Source: Pseudomonas fluorescens (GTDB lineage: Bacteria > Pseudomonadota > Gammaproteobacteria > Pseudomonadales > Pseudomonadaceae). Taken from it: DNA of 64,000 bases. Every line of letters starts with the position of its first letter. Position 1 is the first letter of the stretch. Where the stretch lies: the NCBI RefSeq assembly GCF_003732425.1, contig NZ_MOBX01000013.1, positions 870,026 to 934,025 of the forward strand. The letters are read 5' to 3'. The notes under the pieces were generated by a model, which was given only the letters and a program-made list of their open reading frames with translations, searched no databases and was not told the DNA's origin. Shown in pieces: positions 52,188 to 61,963 of the stretch. A program made the position numbers and the translations under genes.

Positions 52188-52949
52188 ATGGCATTCAAGC
52201 CATTGATCGGCGTTACTGCGTGCGTCAAACAGATTGGCCTGCACCCCTATCACATCAGCGGCGACAAGTACGTACGTGCTGTCAGCGTTGGCGCTGAAGG
52301 GTTACCCGTGGTCATTCCTTCCCTTGGCAATCTGACTGAAATCGAAGACCTGCTCGGTCAACTCGACGGTCTGCTGCTGACCGGCTCGCCCTCGAACGTG
52401 GAGCCTTTCCACTATCAAGGCCCGGCCAGCGCTCCCGGCACGGATCACGATCCGGCGCGGGATGCCACCACCCTTCCTTTATTACGTGCAGCCATCGCGG
52501 CGGGCGTTCCGGTGCTCGGCATTTGCCGTGGCTTCCAGGAGATGAACGTGGCGTTCGGCGGCAGCCTGCATCAGAAGGTGCATGAGCTGCCGGGCATGCT
52601 TGATCACCGTGAAGCCGACAGCCCGGATGTCGCCGTGCAATACGCACCGGCGCACGCGGTAACCGTGCTCGCTGGCGGCGTGTTCGAAGCGCTGGAGCTG
52701 CCCGGCGAGTTTCAGGTCAACTCGATTCACAGCCAGGGTATCGATCGCCTCGCGCCCGGCCTGCGTGCCGAAGCGGTGGCACCGGACGGCTTGATCGAGG
52801 CGGTCTCGGTCGAGCACAGCCCGACCTTCGCCCTCGGCGTGCAATGGCACCCGGAATGGCAAGTACTGGACAACCCGAACTACCTGAAGATTTTCCAGGC
52901 ATTCGGCGAGGCTTGCCGGCAACGGGCGGCGCGGCGCAACAAACGCTGA
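52188..52949 (+). CDS. puuD: Gamma-glutamyl-gamma-aminobutyrate hydrolase
   Basis: The 253-residue class I glutamine-amidotransferase-fold hydrolase releases GABA from gamma-glutamyl-GABA. The nucleophile is Cys113 in LGICRGFQEMN and the His/Glu pair is His221 and Glu223 in QWHPEW. LLTGSPSNVEP is the substrate-side loop. GAGGTGAATAAAA precedes the ATG. In P. aeruginosa the equivalent gene is spuA. Confidence 0.93.
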   Translation: MAFKPLIGVTACVKQIGLHPYHISGDKYVRAVSVGAEGLPVVIPSLGNLTEIEDLLGQLDGLLLTGSPSNVEPFHYQGPASAPGTDHDPARDATTLPLLRAAIAAGVPVLGICRGFQEMNVAFGGSLHQKVHELPGMLDHREADSPDVAVQYAPAHAVTVLAGGVFEALELPGEFQVNSIHSQGIDRLAPGLRAEAVAPDGLIEAVSVEHSPTFALGVQWHPEWQVLDNPNYLKIFQAFGEACRQRAARRNKR

Positions 52950-52985
52950 CTCAACCCAAGAATACGTAACGATTGACTGCCCCCT

Positions 52986-53021
52986 CGGAGGTCGGGTGTG
53001 CCTGCGCACATCCGTCCTCCG
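52986..53021 (+). other. Strong RNA hairpin after puuD
   Basis: CGGAGG then GGGTGTGC face GCACATCC then CCTCCG, a stem of about 14 pairs with a small internal loop. No T-run follows, so it looks like a processing or stability hairpin between puuD and the transporter genes. Confidence 0.5.
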
Positions 53022-53117
53022 TGAACAACAACACCCGTAATAACAACAAGTACGACCCAGGCAGCCAGGACGGCGGCGCCGAACAAGCCGGAGCAACCTG
53101 CCACAGACGCAGTCCCC

Positions 53118-53202
53118 TGTAGGAGCTGCCGAAGGCTGCGATCTTTTGACTTTGTTGTTAAAGATCAAGATCCAAAGATCGCAGCCTTCGGCAGCTCCTA
53201 CA
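53118..53202. repeat. GGAGCTGCCGAAGGCTGCGA inverted repeat
   Basis: Near-perfect hairpin in the 349-base gap between puuD and the ABC ATPase. The rest of this gap has the hairpin at 52986 and no coding sequence that I recognise. Confidence 0.9.
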
Positions 53203-53298
53203 GGGACCGTGTGATGACGGGAATTGTTTTTCCAGGCTTGCAATCCACTTAAGCCAGGCCACATTGGCCAGGCGAACGAAACCTGTTGGGAGTTTCAC

Positions 53299-54441
53299 AT
53301 GGCAAACGCCTCCAGCACTTACAGGAAGGCACTTGAAGGTCATCAGCAACCGAAAAAGGTTCTGGTGAAAGTCGACCGTGTCACCAAGAAGTTCGACGAA
53401 ACCGTGGCAGTGGACGACGTGTCCCTGGAGATCCATCAGGGCGAAATCTTCGCCCTGCTCGGTGGCTCCGGTTCGGGCAAATCGACCCTGCTGCGCATGC
53501 TCGCCGGTTTCGAGCGCCCGACCGAAGGGCGGATTCTGCTCGACGGCGTGGACATCACCGACATGCCGCCGTACGAGCGGCCGATCAACATGATGTTCCA
53601 GTCCTACGCGCTGTTCCCACACATGACCGTCGCGCAGAACATCGCTTTCGGCCTCAAGCAGGACCGTTTGCCGGCCAGCGAAATCGATGCCCGTGTCGAT
53701 GAAATGCTGCGTCTGGTGCACATGACCCAATACGCCAAACGCCGCCCGCACCAGTTGTCCGGCGGTCAGCGTCAGCGCGTCGCCCTCGCCCGCTCGCTGG
53801 CCAAGCGTCCGAAGCTGTTGCTGCTCGACGAGCCGATGGGTGCGCTGGATAAAAAGCTGCGTTCGCAGATGCAGCTTGAGCTGGTGCAGATCATCGAGCG
53901 CGTCGGTGTGACCTGCGTGATGGTGACCCACGACCAGGAAGAAGCCATGACCATGGCCGAGCGCATCGCGATCATGCACCTGGGCTGGATCGCGCAAATC
54001 GGCAGCCCGGTCGACATCTATGAAGCACCGGTCAGCCGCATGGTCTGCGAATTCATCGGCAACGTGAACGCCTTCGACGGCACCGTGGTGGAAGACCTTG
54101 AAGGTCACGCGATCATCCACAGCCCGGACTTGCAGCAGAAGATTTACGTCGGTCACGGCGTCAGCACTTCGGTGCAGGACAAGTCGGTCACCTACGCGAT
54201 CCGTCCGGAAAAAATGCTCGTCAGCACCACTCAACCTGAGTTCCGCTACAACTGGTCCGAAGGCAAAGTGCATGACATCGCCTACCTCGGCGGTCACTCG
54301 GTGTTCTACGTCGAATTGCCCGGCGGCAAAATCGTCCAGTCGTTCATGGCCAACGCCGAACGCCGTGGCGCGCGGCCGACCTGGGACGACAAGGTCTACG
54401 TGTGGTGGGAAGACGACAGCGGCGTGGTACTGCGCTCATGA
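53299..54441 (+). CDS. potG: Polyamine ABC transporter ATPase (PotG/SpuF)
   Basis: The 380-residue ATPase has Walker A GGSGSGKS (residues 55-62), Q-loop MMFQSYALFPHMT, signature LSGGQ (153-157), Walker B LLLLDEP and H-loop VMVTHDQEEAM, then a TOBE domain. It powers uptake of putrescine or spermidine through the next two permeases. A TGGGAG ribosome site supports the ATG at 53299. It overlaps potH by ATGA. Confidence 0.93.
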   Translation: MANASSTYRKALEGHQQPKKVLVKVDRVTKKFDETVAVDDVSLEIHQGEIFALLGGSGSGKSTLLRMLAGFERPTEGRILLDGVDITDMPPYERPINMMFQSYALFPHMTVAQNIAFGLKQDRLPASEIDARVDEMLRLVHMTQYAKRRPHQLSGGQRQRVALARSLAKRPKLLLLDEPMGALDKKLRSQMQLELVQIIERVGVTCVMVTHDQEEAMTMAERIAIMHLGWIAQIGSPVDIYEAPVSRMVCEFIGNVNAFDGTVVEDLEGHAIIHSPDLQQKIYVGHGVSTSVQDKSVTYAIRPEKMLVSTTQPEFRYNWSEGKVHDIAYLGGHSVFYVELPGGKIVQSFMANAERRGARPTWDDKVYVWWEDDSGVVLRS

Positions 54442-55352
54442 GAACCTTCAATCAGCAATTCCTGCGCCTGGTGCCCAGCGGGCGAAAACTGGTGATCGGC
54501 ATTCCGTTCATCTGGCTGTTCCTGTTCTTCATGCTGCCGTTCTTCCTGGTGATGAAGATCAGCTTCTCGGAAGCTGCGCTGTCGATCCCGCCGTACTCGG
54601 AGATCTACACCTACGCCGAACAGAAATTCCAGCTGATGCTCAACATCGGCAACTACACCATGCTCGGCGAAGACGAGTTGTACCTGTCGGCCTACCTCGG
54701 TTCGCTCAAGGTCGCGGCGCTGAGCACGATGATGTGCCTGCTGATCGGCTTCCCGATGGCCTACGCCATCACCAAGACCGGCAAGGAAACGCAAAACGTC
54801 CTGCTGCTGTTGATCATGATGCCGACCTGGACGGCGATCCTGATCCGCGTTTATGCGTGGATGGGCATCCTCAGCAACAACGGTCTGCTGAACGGGTTTC
54901 TGATGTGGACGGGGCTGACCGATCACCCGATCGAGATCCTCAACACCAACACGGCCGTGTACATCGGCGTGGTTTACGCGTACTTGCCGTTCATGGTGTT
55001 GCCGCTGTACGCCAACCTCGTCAAGCACGACGGCAGCCTGCTGGAAGCCGCGCAGGATCTGGGTTCGAGCAACTTCAACAACTTCTGGAAAATCACCGTA
55101 CCGCTGGCCAAAAACGGCATTATCGCCGGCTGCATGCTGGTGTTCATTCCGGTGGTCGGTGAGTTCGTGATTCCGGAACTGCTGGGTGGCCCGGAGACGC
55201 TGATGATCGGTCGCGTGCTGTGGCAAGAGTTCTTCAATAACCGCGACTGGCCGGTGGCGTCTGCGCTGGCGGTGGTGATGCTGTTGATCCTGATTGTGCC
55301 GATTCTGCTGTTCAACCGCAGCCAGGCCAAAGAGATGGAGGCACGGGGATGA
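54438..55352 (+). CDS. potH: Polyamine ABC transporter permease (PotH/SpuG)
   Basis: The 304-residue permease has six membrane helices. The EAA loop is LLEAAQDLGSSNFNNFWKIT followed by VPLAKNGI, the coupling site for the ATPase. YAWMGILSNNGLLNG and PELLGGPETLMIG are typical of PotH. Start and stop both overlap neighbours as ATGA. Confidence 0.93.
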   Translation: MRTFNQQFLRLVPSGRKLVIGIPFIWLFLFFMLPFFLVMKISFSEAALSIPPYSEIYTYAEQKFQLMLNIGNYTMLGEDELYLSAYLGSLKVAALSTMMCLLIGFPMAYAITKTGKETQNVLLLLIMMPTWTAILIRVYAWMGILSNNGLLNGFLMWTGLTDHPIEILNTNTAVYIGVVYAYLPFMVLPLYANLVKHDGSLLEAAQDLGSSNFNNFWKITVPLAKNGIIAGCMLVFIPVVGEFVIPELLGGPETLMIGRVLWQEFFNNRDWPVASALAVVMLLILIVPILLFNRSQAKEMEARG

Positions 55353-56224
55353 AACGCTTCGGTTTTTCCAAGTTCATGTTGATCTTCGGCCTGATGTTCA
55401 TTTATCTGCCGATGCTGATTCTGGTGATCTACTCGTTCAACGCCTCGAAACTGGTGACGGTGTGGGGCGGCTGGTCGGTGAAGTGGTACGTCGGTTTGCT
55501 CGACAACACGCAGCTGATGGGCTCGGTGGTGCGCTCGCTGGAAATCGCCTGCTACACCGCGATTGCCGCTGTTGCACTTGGCACCCTCGCCGCTTTCGTG
55601 CTGACTCGCGTCACGCGCTTCAAGGGCCGCACGTTGTTTGGTGGTCTGGTGACTGCGCCGTTGGTGATGCCTGAGGTGATCACTGGTCTGTCGCTGTTGC
55701 TGCTGTTTGTGGCCATGGCGCAGTTGATCGGCTGGCCGCAGGAGCGTGGCATCGTCACCATCTGGATCGCCCACACCACGTTTTGTGCCGCCTATGTGGC
55801 GGTGGTAGTCTCCGCCCGCCTGCGCGAACTGGACCTGTCGATCGAAGAAGCGGCGATGGATCTCGGCGCGAAGCCGTTCAAGGTGTTTTTCCTGATCACC
55901 ATTCCAATGATCGCGCCGTCACTGGCGGCGGGCGGCATGATGTCGTTTGCCTTGTCGCTGGATGACCTGGTGTTGGCGAGCTTCGTTTCCGGACCGGGCT
56001 CGACGACGCTGCCGATGGAAGTGTTCTCGGCGGTGCGTCTGGGGGTGAAGCCTGAGATCAACGCCGTGGCCAGTCTGATTCTGTTGGCGGTGTCGCTGGT
56101 GACCTTCCTCGTCTGGTACTTCGGCCGCAAGGCAGAAGCCAACCGCAAGCGTGCGATTCAGGAAGCGATGGATCAGACGGCGAATGAGTCGTGGCAACCT
56201 CAGCAATCCGCAGCGACTGCTTAA
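55349..56224 (+). CDS. potI: Polyamine ABC transporter permease (PotI/SpuH)
   Basis: The 291-residue permease has six membrane helices and the EAA loop [40 protein letters not shown] is the conserved C-terminal stretch of PotC/PotI. It ends the tightly overlapped part of the operon; a REP pair and the binding-protein gene follow. Confidence 0.93.
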   Translation: MKRFGFSKFMLIFGLMFIYLPMLILVIYSFNASKLVTVWGGWSVKWYVGLLDNTQLMGSVVRSLEIACYTAIAAVALGTLAAFVLTRVTRFKGRTLFGGLVTAPLVMPEVITGLSLLLLFVAMAQLIGWPQERGIVTIWIAHTTFCAAYVAVVVSARLRELDLSIEEAAMDLGAKPFKVFFLITIPMIAPSLAAGGMMSFALSLDDLVLASFVSGPGSTTLPMEVFSAVRLGVKPEINAVASLILLAVSLVTFLVWYFGRKAEANRKRAIQEAMDQTANESWQPQQSAATA

Positions 56225-56238
56225 TGCAAGATTGCTCT

Positions 56239-56332
56239 TGTGGCGAGGGAGCTTGCTCCCGCTGGGCTGCGCAGCAGACCCAAAAGCTTGTGAGCGCTGC
56301 GCGCTCAAGCGGGAGCAAGCTCCCTCGCCACA
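56239..56332. repeat. REP pair, GGCGAGGGAGCTTGCTCCCG family, inside the polyamine operon
   Basis: The pair lies between potI and potF on the same transcript. A stable hairpin there could set different mRNA levels for membrane parts and the more abundant binding protein (inference). Confidence 0.88.
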
Positions 56333-56393
56333 GAGATGTGTGTACATCAGGTTGTGTGTTGTGTTTTTGAATAAGAAGAATGGAGTTGTACCG

Positions 56394-57491
56394 ATGAAAA
56401 TGTTTGGCAGGACTCTGCTGACACTGTCCTTAATGGGCGCGATGGTCATGGGCGCCCAGGCCAACGACAAGGTGCTGCGTGTTTACAACTGGTCCGATTA
56501 CATCGCGCCGGATACCGTCAAAAAGTTCGAAGACGAGACCGGCATCCGCGTGACCTATGACGTCTTCGACAGCAACGAAACCCTTGAGGCACGTTTGCTC
56601 GCGGGCAAATCCGGTTACGACCTGGTCGTGCCGTCGAACAGTTTCCTGGCCAAGCAGATCAAGGCCGGCGTCTATCAGACCCTGGACAAATCGAAGCTGC
56701 CGAACTGGAAGAATCTCAACCCGGTGCTGCTGAAAAACGCCGCCGCCAGTGATCCGGACAACGCCCACGCGTTTCCGTACATGTGGGGTTCGATCGGCAT
56801 CGGTTTCAACCCGGCCAAGGTCAAGGAAGTGCTCGGCGCCAACGCCCCGACCAACTCCTGGGACTTGCTGTTCAAGCCGGAAAACGCTGAAAAGCTGAAA
56901 GCCTGCGGCATCAGTTTCCTCGACTCGCCGACCGAAATGATCCCGGCCGCCCTGCACTACCTGGGCTATCCGGTGAACGATAAGGACACCGCGCACATCA
57001 AGGAAGCCGAGGCGCTGTTCATGAAGATCCGCCCGAACGTGGCGTACTTCCACTCCTCGAAATACATCTCCGATCTGGCCAACGGCAACATCTGCGTAGC
57101 GGTCGGTTACTCCGGCGACGTGCTGCAGGCCAAGGCCCGCGCGGTGGAATCAGGCAACAACGTGGTAATCGACTACAGCATTCCCAAGGAAGGCGCCGGC
57201 AGCTTCTACGACATGGTCGCCATCCCGCGCGATGCGGCGAACGTCGAGAACGCCTACCTGTTCATGGACTTCCTGATGCGCCCGGACATCATCGCCGAGA
57301 TCACCAACAGCAACGGCTACAGCAACGCCAACGCGGCGGCCACGCCACTGGTGGACGAAGCGATCCGCAACGACCCGGGCTCGTACCCGTCGCAAGCGGT
57401 GATGGCGACGCTGTATGCGGTGCCGGATCAGCCGATTGCCACGCAGCGAATCATGACCCGTGGCTGGACCCGGGTGAAACTCGGTAAGTAA
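56394..57491 (+). CDS. potF: Polyamine-binding periplasmic protein (PotF/SpuD/SpuE)
   Basis: The 365-residue protein has a signal peptide (cut after AQA) and the PotD/PotF opening [20 protein letters not shown], where the Trp and Ser-Asp-Tyr contact the polyamine. [12 protein letters not shown] and [12 protein letters not shown] are also conserved. SpuD prefers putrescine and SpuE spermidine in P. aeruginosa; I cannot decide between them. GGAG precedes the ATG. Only one binding-protein gene is present here. Confidence 0.92.
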   Translation: MKMFGRTLLTLSLMGAMVMGAQANDKVLRVYNWSDYIAPDTVKKFEDETGIRVTYDVFDSNETLEARLLAGKSGYDLVVPSNSFLAKQIKAGVYQTLDKSKLPNWKNLNPVLLKNAAASDPDNAHAFPYMWGSIGIGFNPAKVKEVLGANAPTNSWDLLFKPENAEKLKACGISFLDSPTEMIPAALHYLGYPVNDKDTAHIKEAEALFMKIRPNVAYFHSSKYISDLANGNICVAVGYSGDVLQAKARAVESGNNVVIDYSIPKEGAGSFYDMVAIPRDAANVENAYLFMDFLMRPDIIAEITNSNGYSNANAAATPLVDEAIRNDPGSYPSQAVMATLYAVPDQPIATQRIMTRGWTRVKLGK

Positions 57492-57510
57492 AAACACCGG
57501 AGATCAAAAA

Positions 57511-57602
57511 TGTGGGAGCGAGCCTGCTCGCGAAAGCGGTAGGACAGGCGATGGAAATGTTGGATCTGCCGACGCCTTCGCGAGCAGGCTCGCTCCCACA
57601 GT
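57511..57602. repeat. REP pair (BIME), GAGCGAGCCTGCTCGCGA family
   Basis: Intact pair 20 bases after potF, before the terminator at 57706. Confidence 0.9.
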
Positions 57603-57705
57603 AAAGCAATGCAGTGCTGAAAAAATTCCCGTTCACGCAGCGCCTTACCACCGCTGCACCCTGCAATGAACGGCCTCACCTGGCTTCCTCGGTTCAGGTG
57701 AATTT

Positions 57706-57731
57706 CAGGCGCCCTCGGGCGCCTTTTTTTG
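57706..57731 (+). terminator. Rho-independent terminator
   Basis: AGGCGCC-CTC-GGGCGCCTTTTTTT lies after potF and just before the convergent thpR gene, closing the polyamine operon. Confidence 0.88.
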
Positions 57732-57735
57732 TGCC

Positions 57736-58275
57736 TCAAATCAGCGGCCAGTCTTGCAGGACTCGATAGCGCCCCTTGTGTGATTCGAACAAGGCAAAGC
57801 GCTCGGCCCGCAGGAAGAACTCCGGCAGCGTAGCGGATTCCGGTTCCGGCGCGCGGTAGTCCCGCGCCAGAGTCAGATGCGGGCGAAACTCACGCGGTGT
57901 TTCTTCAAAGCCGAACGGCAACATTGCCTGTTCCAGCGCGTAGACCAGGCGCAACAACGCCGGCGGTGCCTGCTCGGGTGCGAGCGACAGCACCCCGGCG
58001 CGATGCCAGACCTGCAGGCGATCCAGTGCAATCTTCAGCGGTTCACCCGATGTGCGCACGTTACCAGCGGCTTCGCAGACCTCATTGATTTGCGCCAAAG
58101 GCACCGCCCCGAGAAACAACAGCGTCAGATGAAAATTGTCCGCTGGCACCGGTTTACCGGTTCTCAAGCCCAACTCCGCGCGCCATTGCGCAATGGCCTT
58201 GCGCTGCGCTGGCGGGCAATCGAGGGCAAAAAACAGCCGTTTGAACGGTTCATCCCTGCGCGCGTCATCGGTCAT
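57736..58275 (-). CDS. thpR: RNA 2',3'-cyclic phosphodiesterase
   Basis: The 179-residue 2H phosphoesterase has the two HxTx motifs, NFHLTLLFLG (near residue 47) and FRPHLTLARD (near 130), and RLFFALDCPPAQR at the start. It hydrolyses 2',3'-cyclic phosphate ends, historically LigT. A GGGAGCAGGGCG stretch precedes the ATG. Single gene. Confidence 0.9.
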   Translation of the reverse strand: MTDDARRDEPFKRLFFALDCPPAQRKAIAQWRAELGLRTGKPVPADNFHLTLLFLGAVPLAQINEVCEAAGNVRTSGEPLKIALDRLQVWHRAGVLSLAPEQAPPALLRLVYALEQAMLPFGFEETPREFRPHLTLARDYRAPEPESATLPEFFLRAERFALFESHKGRYRVLQDWPLI

Positions 58276-58382
58276 CGCCCTGCTCCCTTGTTGATCATGA
58301 TCGGCCTGATTCTACACAGCCTGACCGGACGTCTCGTGACAGCTGGCTATAGTTCAAGGATTGCCATTAACCGGAGGCCGTC

Positions 58383-58577
58383 ATGCGCGAGATCCTCAGC
58401 AAAGAACCGTGGTGGGCCCGTCCACCCAATCCCGGGCAGGATGAAAGCGAGCTGGAATGGGGCTGGCTGGTGCATTACAGCGAGGGTGAGCCGCGCTTCG
58501 AATTCGTCCGGGAACGCCCGACCGACGAGCAGATCCGCCACCGCAAAAGTTGCCGTATCACCCCCTCAGCCGAGTGA
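58383..58577 (+). CDS. Small hypothetical protein
   Basis: The 64-residue soluble protein starts MREILSKEPWWARPPNPGQD and is rich in Trp, Glu and Arg, with RERPTDEQIRHRKSC near the end. No signal or membrane segment. GGAGGCCGTC directly precedes the ATG, which supports expression. No family recognised. Confidence 0.6.
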   Translation: MREILSKEPWWARPPNPGQDESELEWGWLVHYSEGEPRFEFVRERPTDEQIRHRKSCRITPSAE

Positions 58578-58585
58578 CGCCCCCC

Positions 58586-58671
58586 TGTAGGAGCTGCCGA
58601 AGGCTGCGATCTTTTGATCTTGTTTTTTTACAATCAACATCAAAAGATCGCAGCCTTCGGCAGCTCCTACG
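58586..58671. repeat. GGAGCTGCCGAAGGCTGCGA inverted repeat
   Basis: Near-perfect hairpin between the small protein gene and the convergent DUF1428 gene. Confidence 0.9.
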
Positions 58672-58687
58672 GGGATATGTGGGAGCT

Positions 58688-59041
58688 TCAGGATTCAAGG
58701 ATGTTCTTGAAGCCGCCAAAGATCATGCGCTGGCCATCAAACCCCATCGGGTTGACGTCCGGTTGCATGCGCGGGTCTTCCATCATTTTGGCCATGCCGG
58801 CATCGCGGGTGGCTTTGTCTGGCCAGATCAGCCAGCCGGACGACACCGTCTCGCCCTCCTTGAGTTTGACCGCCATCGGGAATGAGGTGACTTTGCCCTC
58901 CGGCACGTCATCGCCCCAGCATTGAACGACGTCTTTTGCACCGTACTCCTTGAACAGCCTGGCGGCGATCTCACAGTGTTTTTTGTACTGTTCACGATTG
59001 GCGTTCGGCACCGGCGCTACAAAAATATCGATGTAAGCCAT
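58688..59041 (-). CDS. DUF1428 protein
   Basis: The 117-residue protein begins MAYIDIFVAPVPNANREQYK and has VQCWGDDVPEGKVTSFP and WLIWPDKATRDAGMAKMMED, the DUF1428 pattern of a dimeric alpha-beta barrel fold. No activity is established for the family. It is 2 bases after the lipoprotein gene on the same strand, so the two share a transcript. Confidence 0.85.
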   Translation of the reverse strand: MAYIDIFVAPVPNANREQYKKHCEIAARLFKEYGAKDVVQCWGDDVPEGKVTSFPMAVKLKEGETVSSGWLIWPDKATRDAGMAKMMEDPRMQPDVNPMGFDGQRMIFGGFKNILES

Positions 59042-59043
59042 GA

Positions 59044-60126
59044 TCACTCTCCTTGCACGTTGGGTTCGATCTGCTGGTTAGTCGATTGCGGCGGCTGCCA
59101 TTCGACACGATTCACACCCAAGCCGACTGACGGTTCATCGACCCCACCCAGATTGCGCTCGACCTGCCCGGCCATGTGCAGCGTGCCGGCCATAACGCCG
59201 GTGTTCGGGTTCTGCACCAGTTTCAGCCAGGCCTTGTCGAAGGTGCCGCCCAGGCTGCTGCGGATCAGTGCTTCGCTGTCGGGCCGGTCGTTGGCCTGGA
59301 TAATGGCGCGAATGCCCGCTACACCCACCGAAATCAACCCGCCGGCCAGTTTTCCTGCGGCAGCGGCGACCGCACTGGCAGCGCCGCGTGGGGCCATTTC
59401 CGCTTCCATTCGCTGACTGGCACGTTTGGCCACCGGGGCCATGCCGGCATCGGTCGAGGCAATGCCCTTGGCGCCGCCCTCGGTGTGGATCTTGTCGATC
59501 AACGCGGCGTAGGCCGGCAAGGTGTTCAACGGTTCCGTGCTGATCACTTGAAACAGCGACGCGTCCCGCGCCGGCGGCGGCCCTAACGCAATGGCCGGGA
59601 CTTTCTGCAAACGCCCATTGAGCTGACCAACGGGTACACCATGGCGCTGGGCGATGAGCGGCATCTGCTGCGCCATCAACTGCGCATAGAACGCCGTCGC
59701 CTGCCCGAGAATGGCGTCCGGATCGATCTCCACCGCCACCGGCGCCAGCACCCTTTCCTGATATTGCTCAAGCAGATACGCCGCCAGCCGCTTGGCCGAG
59801 GCGTCCTGCTCGCCACCGGCATTGATCGTGTACCAACTGACCTTCATCGACAGCCATTCCTGGGTCCAGTAGCTGCTGAACCACGGAATGAAATTTTCTT
59901 CAGTTTGCTGATAGACGCGAGTGCGCCAATGTTCCATCGAGCCACGGGCAAAGACTTTGACTTGCTCGGTGGACTGCTGCGAAGCGCTGACGATTTCCCG
60001 GTCGATCTGCTGCCAGGTCGCCGGCGAGACCACCACGGCTTGCGGCGCGGTCACTGGCGCCCGCGCCGAGGTGGCGCAGCCGGCCAGCAACAACAGTGCG
60101 ACGACGAGCAGCGCACGCGGGTTCAC
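59044..60126 (-). CDS. Lipoprotein of unknown function
   Basis: The 360-residue protein has a lipobox LLAGC at residues 13-17 and a mature part that is mainly helical, with an Ala/Gly-rich hydrophobic stretch near 250-275 (AASAVAAAAGKLAGGLISVG). The start is GTG, with AGGAAA upstream. No family recognised. Another unknown lipoprotein follows in the same region at 60786. Confidence 0.72.
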   Translation of the reverse strand: MNPRALLVVALLLLAGCATSARAPVTAPQAVVVSPATWQQIDREIVSASQQSTEQVKVFARGSMEHWRTRVYQQTEENFIPWFSSYWTQEWLSMKVSWYTINAGGEQDASAKRLAAYLLEQYQERVLAPVAVEIDPDAILGQATAFYAQLMAQQMPLIAQRHGVPVGQLNGRLQKVPAIALGPPPARDASLFQVISTEPLNTLPAYAALIDKIHTEGGAKGIASTDAGMAPVAKRASQRMEAEMAPRGAASAVAAAAGKLAGGLISVGVAGIRAIIQANDRPDSEALIRSSLGGTFDKAWLKLVQNPNTGVMAGTLHMAGQVERNLGGVDEPSVGLGVNRVEWQPPQSTNQQIEPNVQGE

Positions 60127-60208
60127 GGTTGAGGTTTCCTTTAAACAGGGAGGAAGCAGATTTGAGTATAGGTGTGTGTATCGGGCCGTTTGTCCGGTTG
60201 TGGCTGGA

Positions 60209-60290
60209 CTGGCGCCTTCGCGAGCAGGTTCGCTCCCACTTTGAATCGCACTCCCCCTGTGGGAGCGAGCCTGCTCGCGAAGGCGCCATC
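60209..60290. repeat. REP pair in the tail-to-tail orientation
   Basis: CTTCGCGAGCAGGTTCGCTC comes first and GAGCGAGCCTGCTCGCGAAG second, the reverse order of the other pairs, flanked by GGCGCC on both sides. It lies upstream of the lipoprotein gene. Confidence 0.85.
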
Positions 60291-60413
60291 AGCAACACCA
60301 CACAACCCGAACCATCACTGCCATCGATATTCACCATCGCCACGATTGCCTTCCGCCCGCCGTCCATGAAAGGCACGATTAACCCATCCGAAACACAACG
60401 AGGAGTTCACAAC

Positions 60414-60689
60414 ATGATTCACACCCACGTCACACTCTGCGTGAGTTTCCCGGTGTTCGGCAGCAACTATTACGACCAGCACGCCGTATCGCACAAAACG
60501 CAGGCGCTGGTGTTCAACGAAGATTTCGAAGATTTGCTGATGCCTGCCGCAACCAATCACTTCAGTAATGAAGTGGTCGGCATCAACGATCAGTTCCGTT
60601 TTCTGAGCGACATTCTCGCCACCCATTTGCTGGACATCGAGGCCTCCGTGCCTGCGCGATCCAGCGTCCGGGCGAGCGCTCACTTTTAA
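60414..60689 (+). CDS. Hypothetical 91-residue protein
   Basis: It starts MIHTHVTLCVSFPVFGSNYY and has no signal or membrane helix beyond a short hydrophobic start. CGAGGAGTTCACAAC before the ATG is a good ribosome site and fixes the start; upstream ATG codons lack one. No family recognised. A terminator follows. Confidence 0.6.
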   Translation: MIHTHVTLCVSFPVFGSNYYDQHAVSHKTQALVFNEDFEDLLMPAATNHFSNEVVGINDQFRFLSDILATHLLDIEASVPARSSVRASAHF

Positions 60690-60732
60690 TTGCTGCAATT
60701 GGGCGTCTCGACAAAACGAGCGCCACGAAAAA

Positions 60733-60768
60733 GCCCACTGGCCATGACGGCTCAGTGGGCTTTTTTAC
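60733..60768. terminator. Rho-independent terminator between convergent genes
   Basis: AAGCCCACTG and CAGTGGGCTT form the stem with T-run on the plus strand and A-run (T on minus) on the other, so it may serve both genes. Confidence 0.82.
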
Positions 60769-60785
60769 ATCAGCGATAAACGCAG

Positions 60786-61853
60786 TCAGCGTTTCCAGCA
60801 TTCGGAATAACGCGAGCAGACGTCGTACTGCTTATCCATTTGCGCCATGCGATCGAGATGATGATTGATGGTCTCGGCCATCACCTTATTGGTGGCCTGG
60901 AAATAATCCATGATCGCCAGTTTTTCCTGCTCGGCCGGGGCCGAATTACCGCGTTTGCCGGACGTGTCTTCGCTGTGCGTCCACTCTTTCAACTGCTTGT
61001 CGTCAACGCTGCGCAGGCGCTGCCGATATTCATCGGTAGCCACTTGCAGCGCCCGCGTCCCGTTAGTGCCAGCCTCTTTTTCGAATTCAATAAGGTTCTG
61101 ACGGTACAGCGTCCAATACTCGTCTGGCATGGCAAAACCGAGTTTGCCCTTGCGCTCGCTGATCAGCGATTCGAGTTTCTCAGGCGTCATGCTGGCAGCC
61201 GGCTCTTTGGCCGGGTCGGGCTTGATCATGACAATCACGCTGCCATTAACAATCTGTTCGATCAGCGCAGCACGCTCTGGTGTGTCCGGCAGCAGCTTCG
61301 GCGGTTGCGGGAAAAGTGGATTGCGCCCGTAACAGGCAGGAAAACCACCACGCTTGACGGTCAGTGGCGTGCGCACATCCGTGCCGTTCACCCGCTGCAA
61401 GCGCTCCACCAACGTCGAACACTGGCCACGTCCGCTAAAGCCGAAGGTCACCTCATATTCGGCGCCGCGCTCCGGCTTCAAGTTGAATCCGGTACCACAG
61501 GTGCCGTGCCCCAACTGAGTCATGACCTGGAGATACAGATCCTTTTCCGGTGGCAATTTGATTTCCAGATACCCACGGGCGTCTTTGGGTGCGGCGACGT
61601 TCATGCCGACCCGGCGCTGGCTTTCGGCGATAAACAGATTGTTCAGCGGACCGGTGCTCATGCCATCGCAATGCTCGGCGTCGAAATAATTGATGGTGGC
61701 ATTGGACATGTTAGCGACGAAGCGCAATTTGGCGGCGTCAGGCTCGCTGGCGTCCTGATAAGTCCCCGTCTGCGTGCAGCCAACGAGTACAAAAGCGGCT
61801 ACGACCGAGCTGAACAGCGCAGGCGAACCGCGCAAAAAAGAAGCGACAGACAT
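60786..61853 (-). CDS. Lipoprotein of unknown function
   Basis: The 355-residue protein has a lipobox VLVGC, then a beta-rich domain with paired cysteines (HGTCGTGFN, RGQCSTLVERLQ, GGFPACYGR) and a charged helical C-terminal half ending DVCSRYSECWKR. The start at 61853 is chosen because AAGG lies 6 bases ahead; another ATG sits 6 bases upstream, overlapping that site. No family recognised. Confidence 0.72.
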   Translation of the reverse strand: MSVASFLRGSPALFSSVVAAFVLVGCTQTGTYQDASEPDAAKLRFVANMSNATINYFDAEHCDGMSTGPLNNLFIAESQRRVGMNVAAPKDARGYLEIKLPPEKDLYLQVMTQLGHGTCGTGFNLKPERGAEYEVTFGFSGRGQCSTLVERLQRVNGTDVRTPLTVKRGGFPACYGRNPLFPQPPKLLPDTPERAALIEQIVNGSVIVMIKPDPAKEPAASMTPEKLESLISERKGKLGFAMPDEYWTLYRQNLIEFEKEAGTNGTRALQVATDEYRQRLRSVDDKQLKEWTHSEDTSGKRGNSAPAEQEKLAIMDYFQATNKVMAETINHHLDRMAQMDKQYDVCSRYSECWKR

Positions 61854-61963
61854 GATCATCCTTGGAGAAAGGCGCGAAAAAGCGGCAATGCTACTGAATT
61901 GCCACTATTGCGTCCATCTCTGTCATGCCTGCTCGCTCGGGTGGCAGCCGATTACGCCACGGC

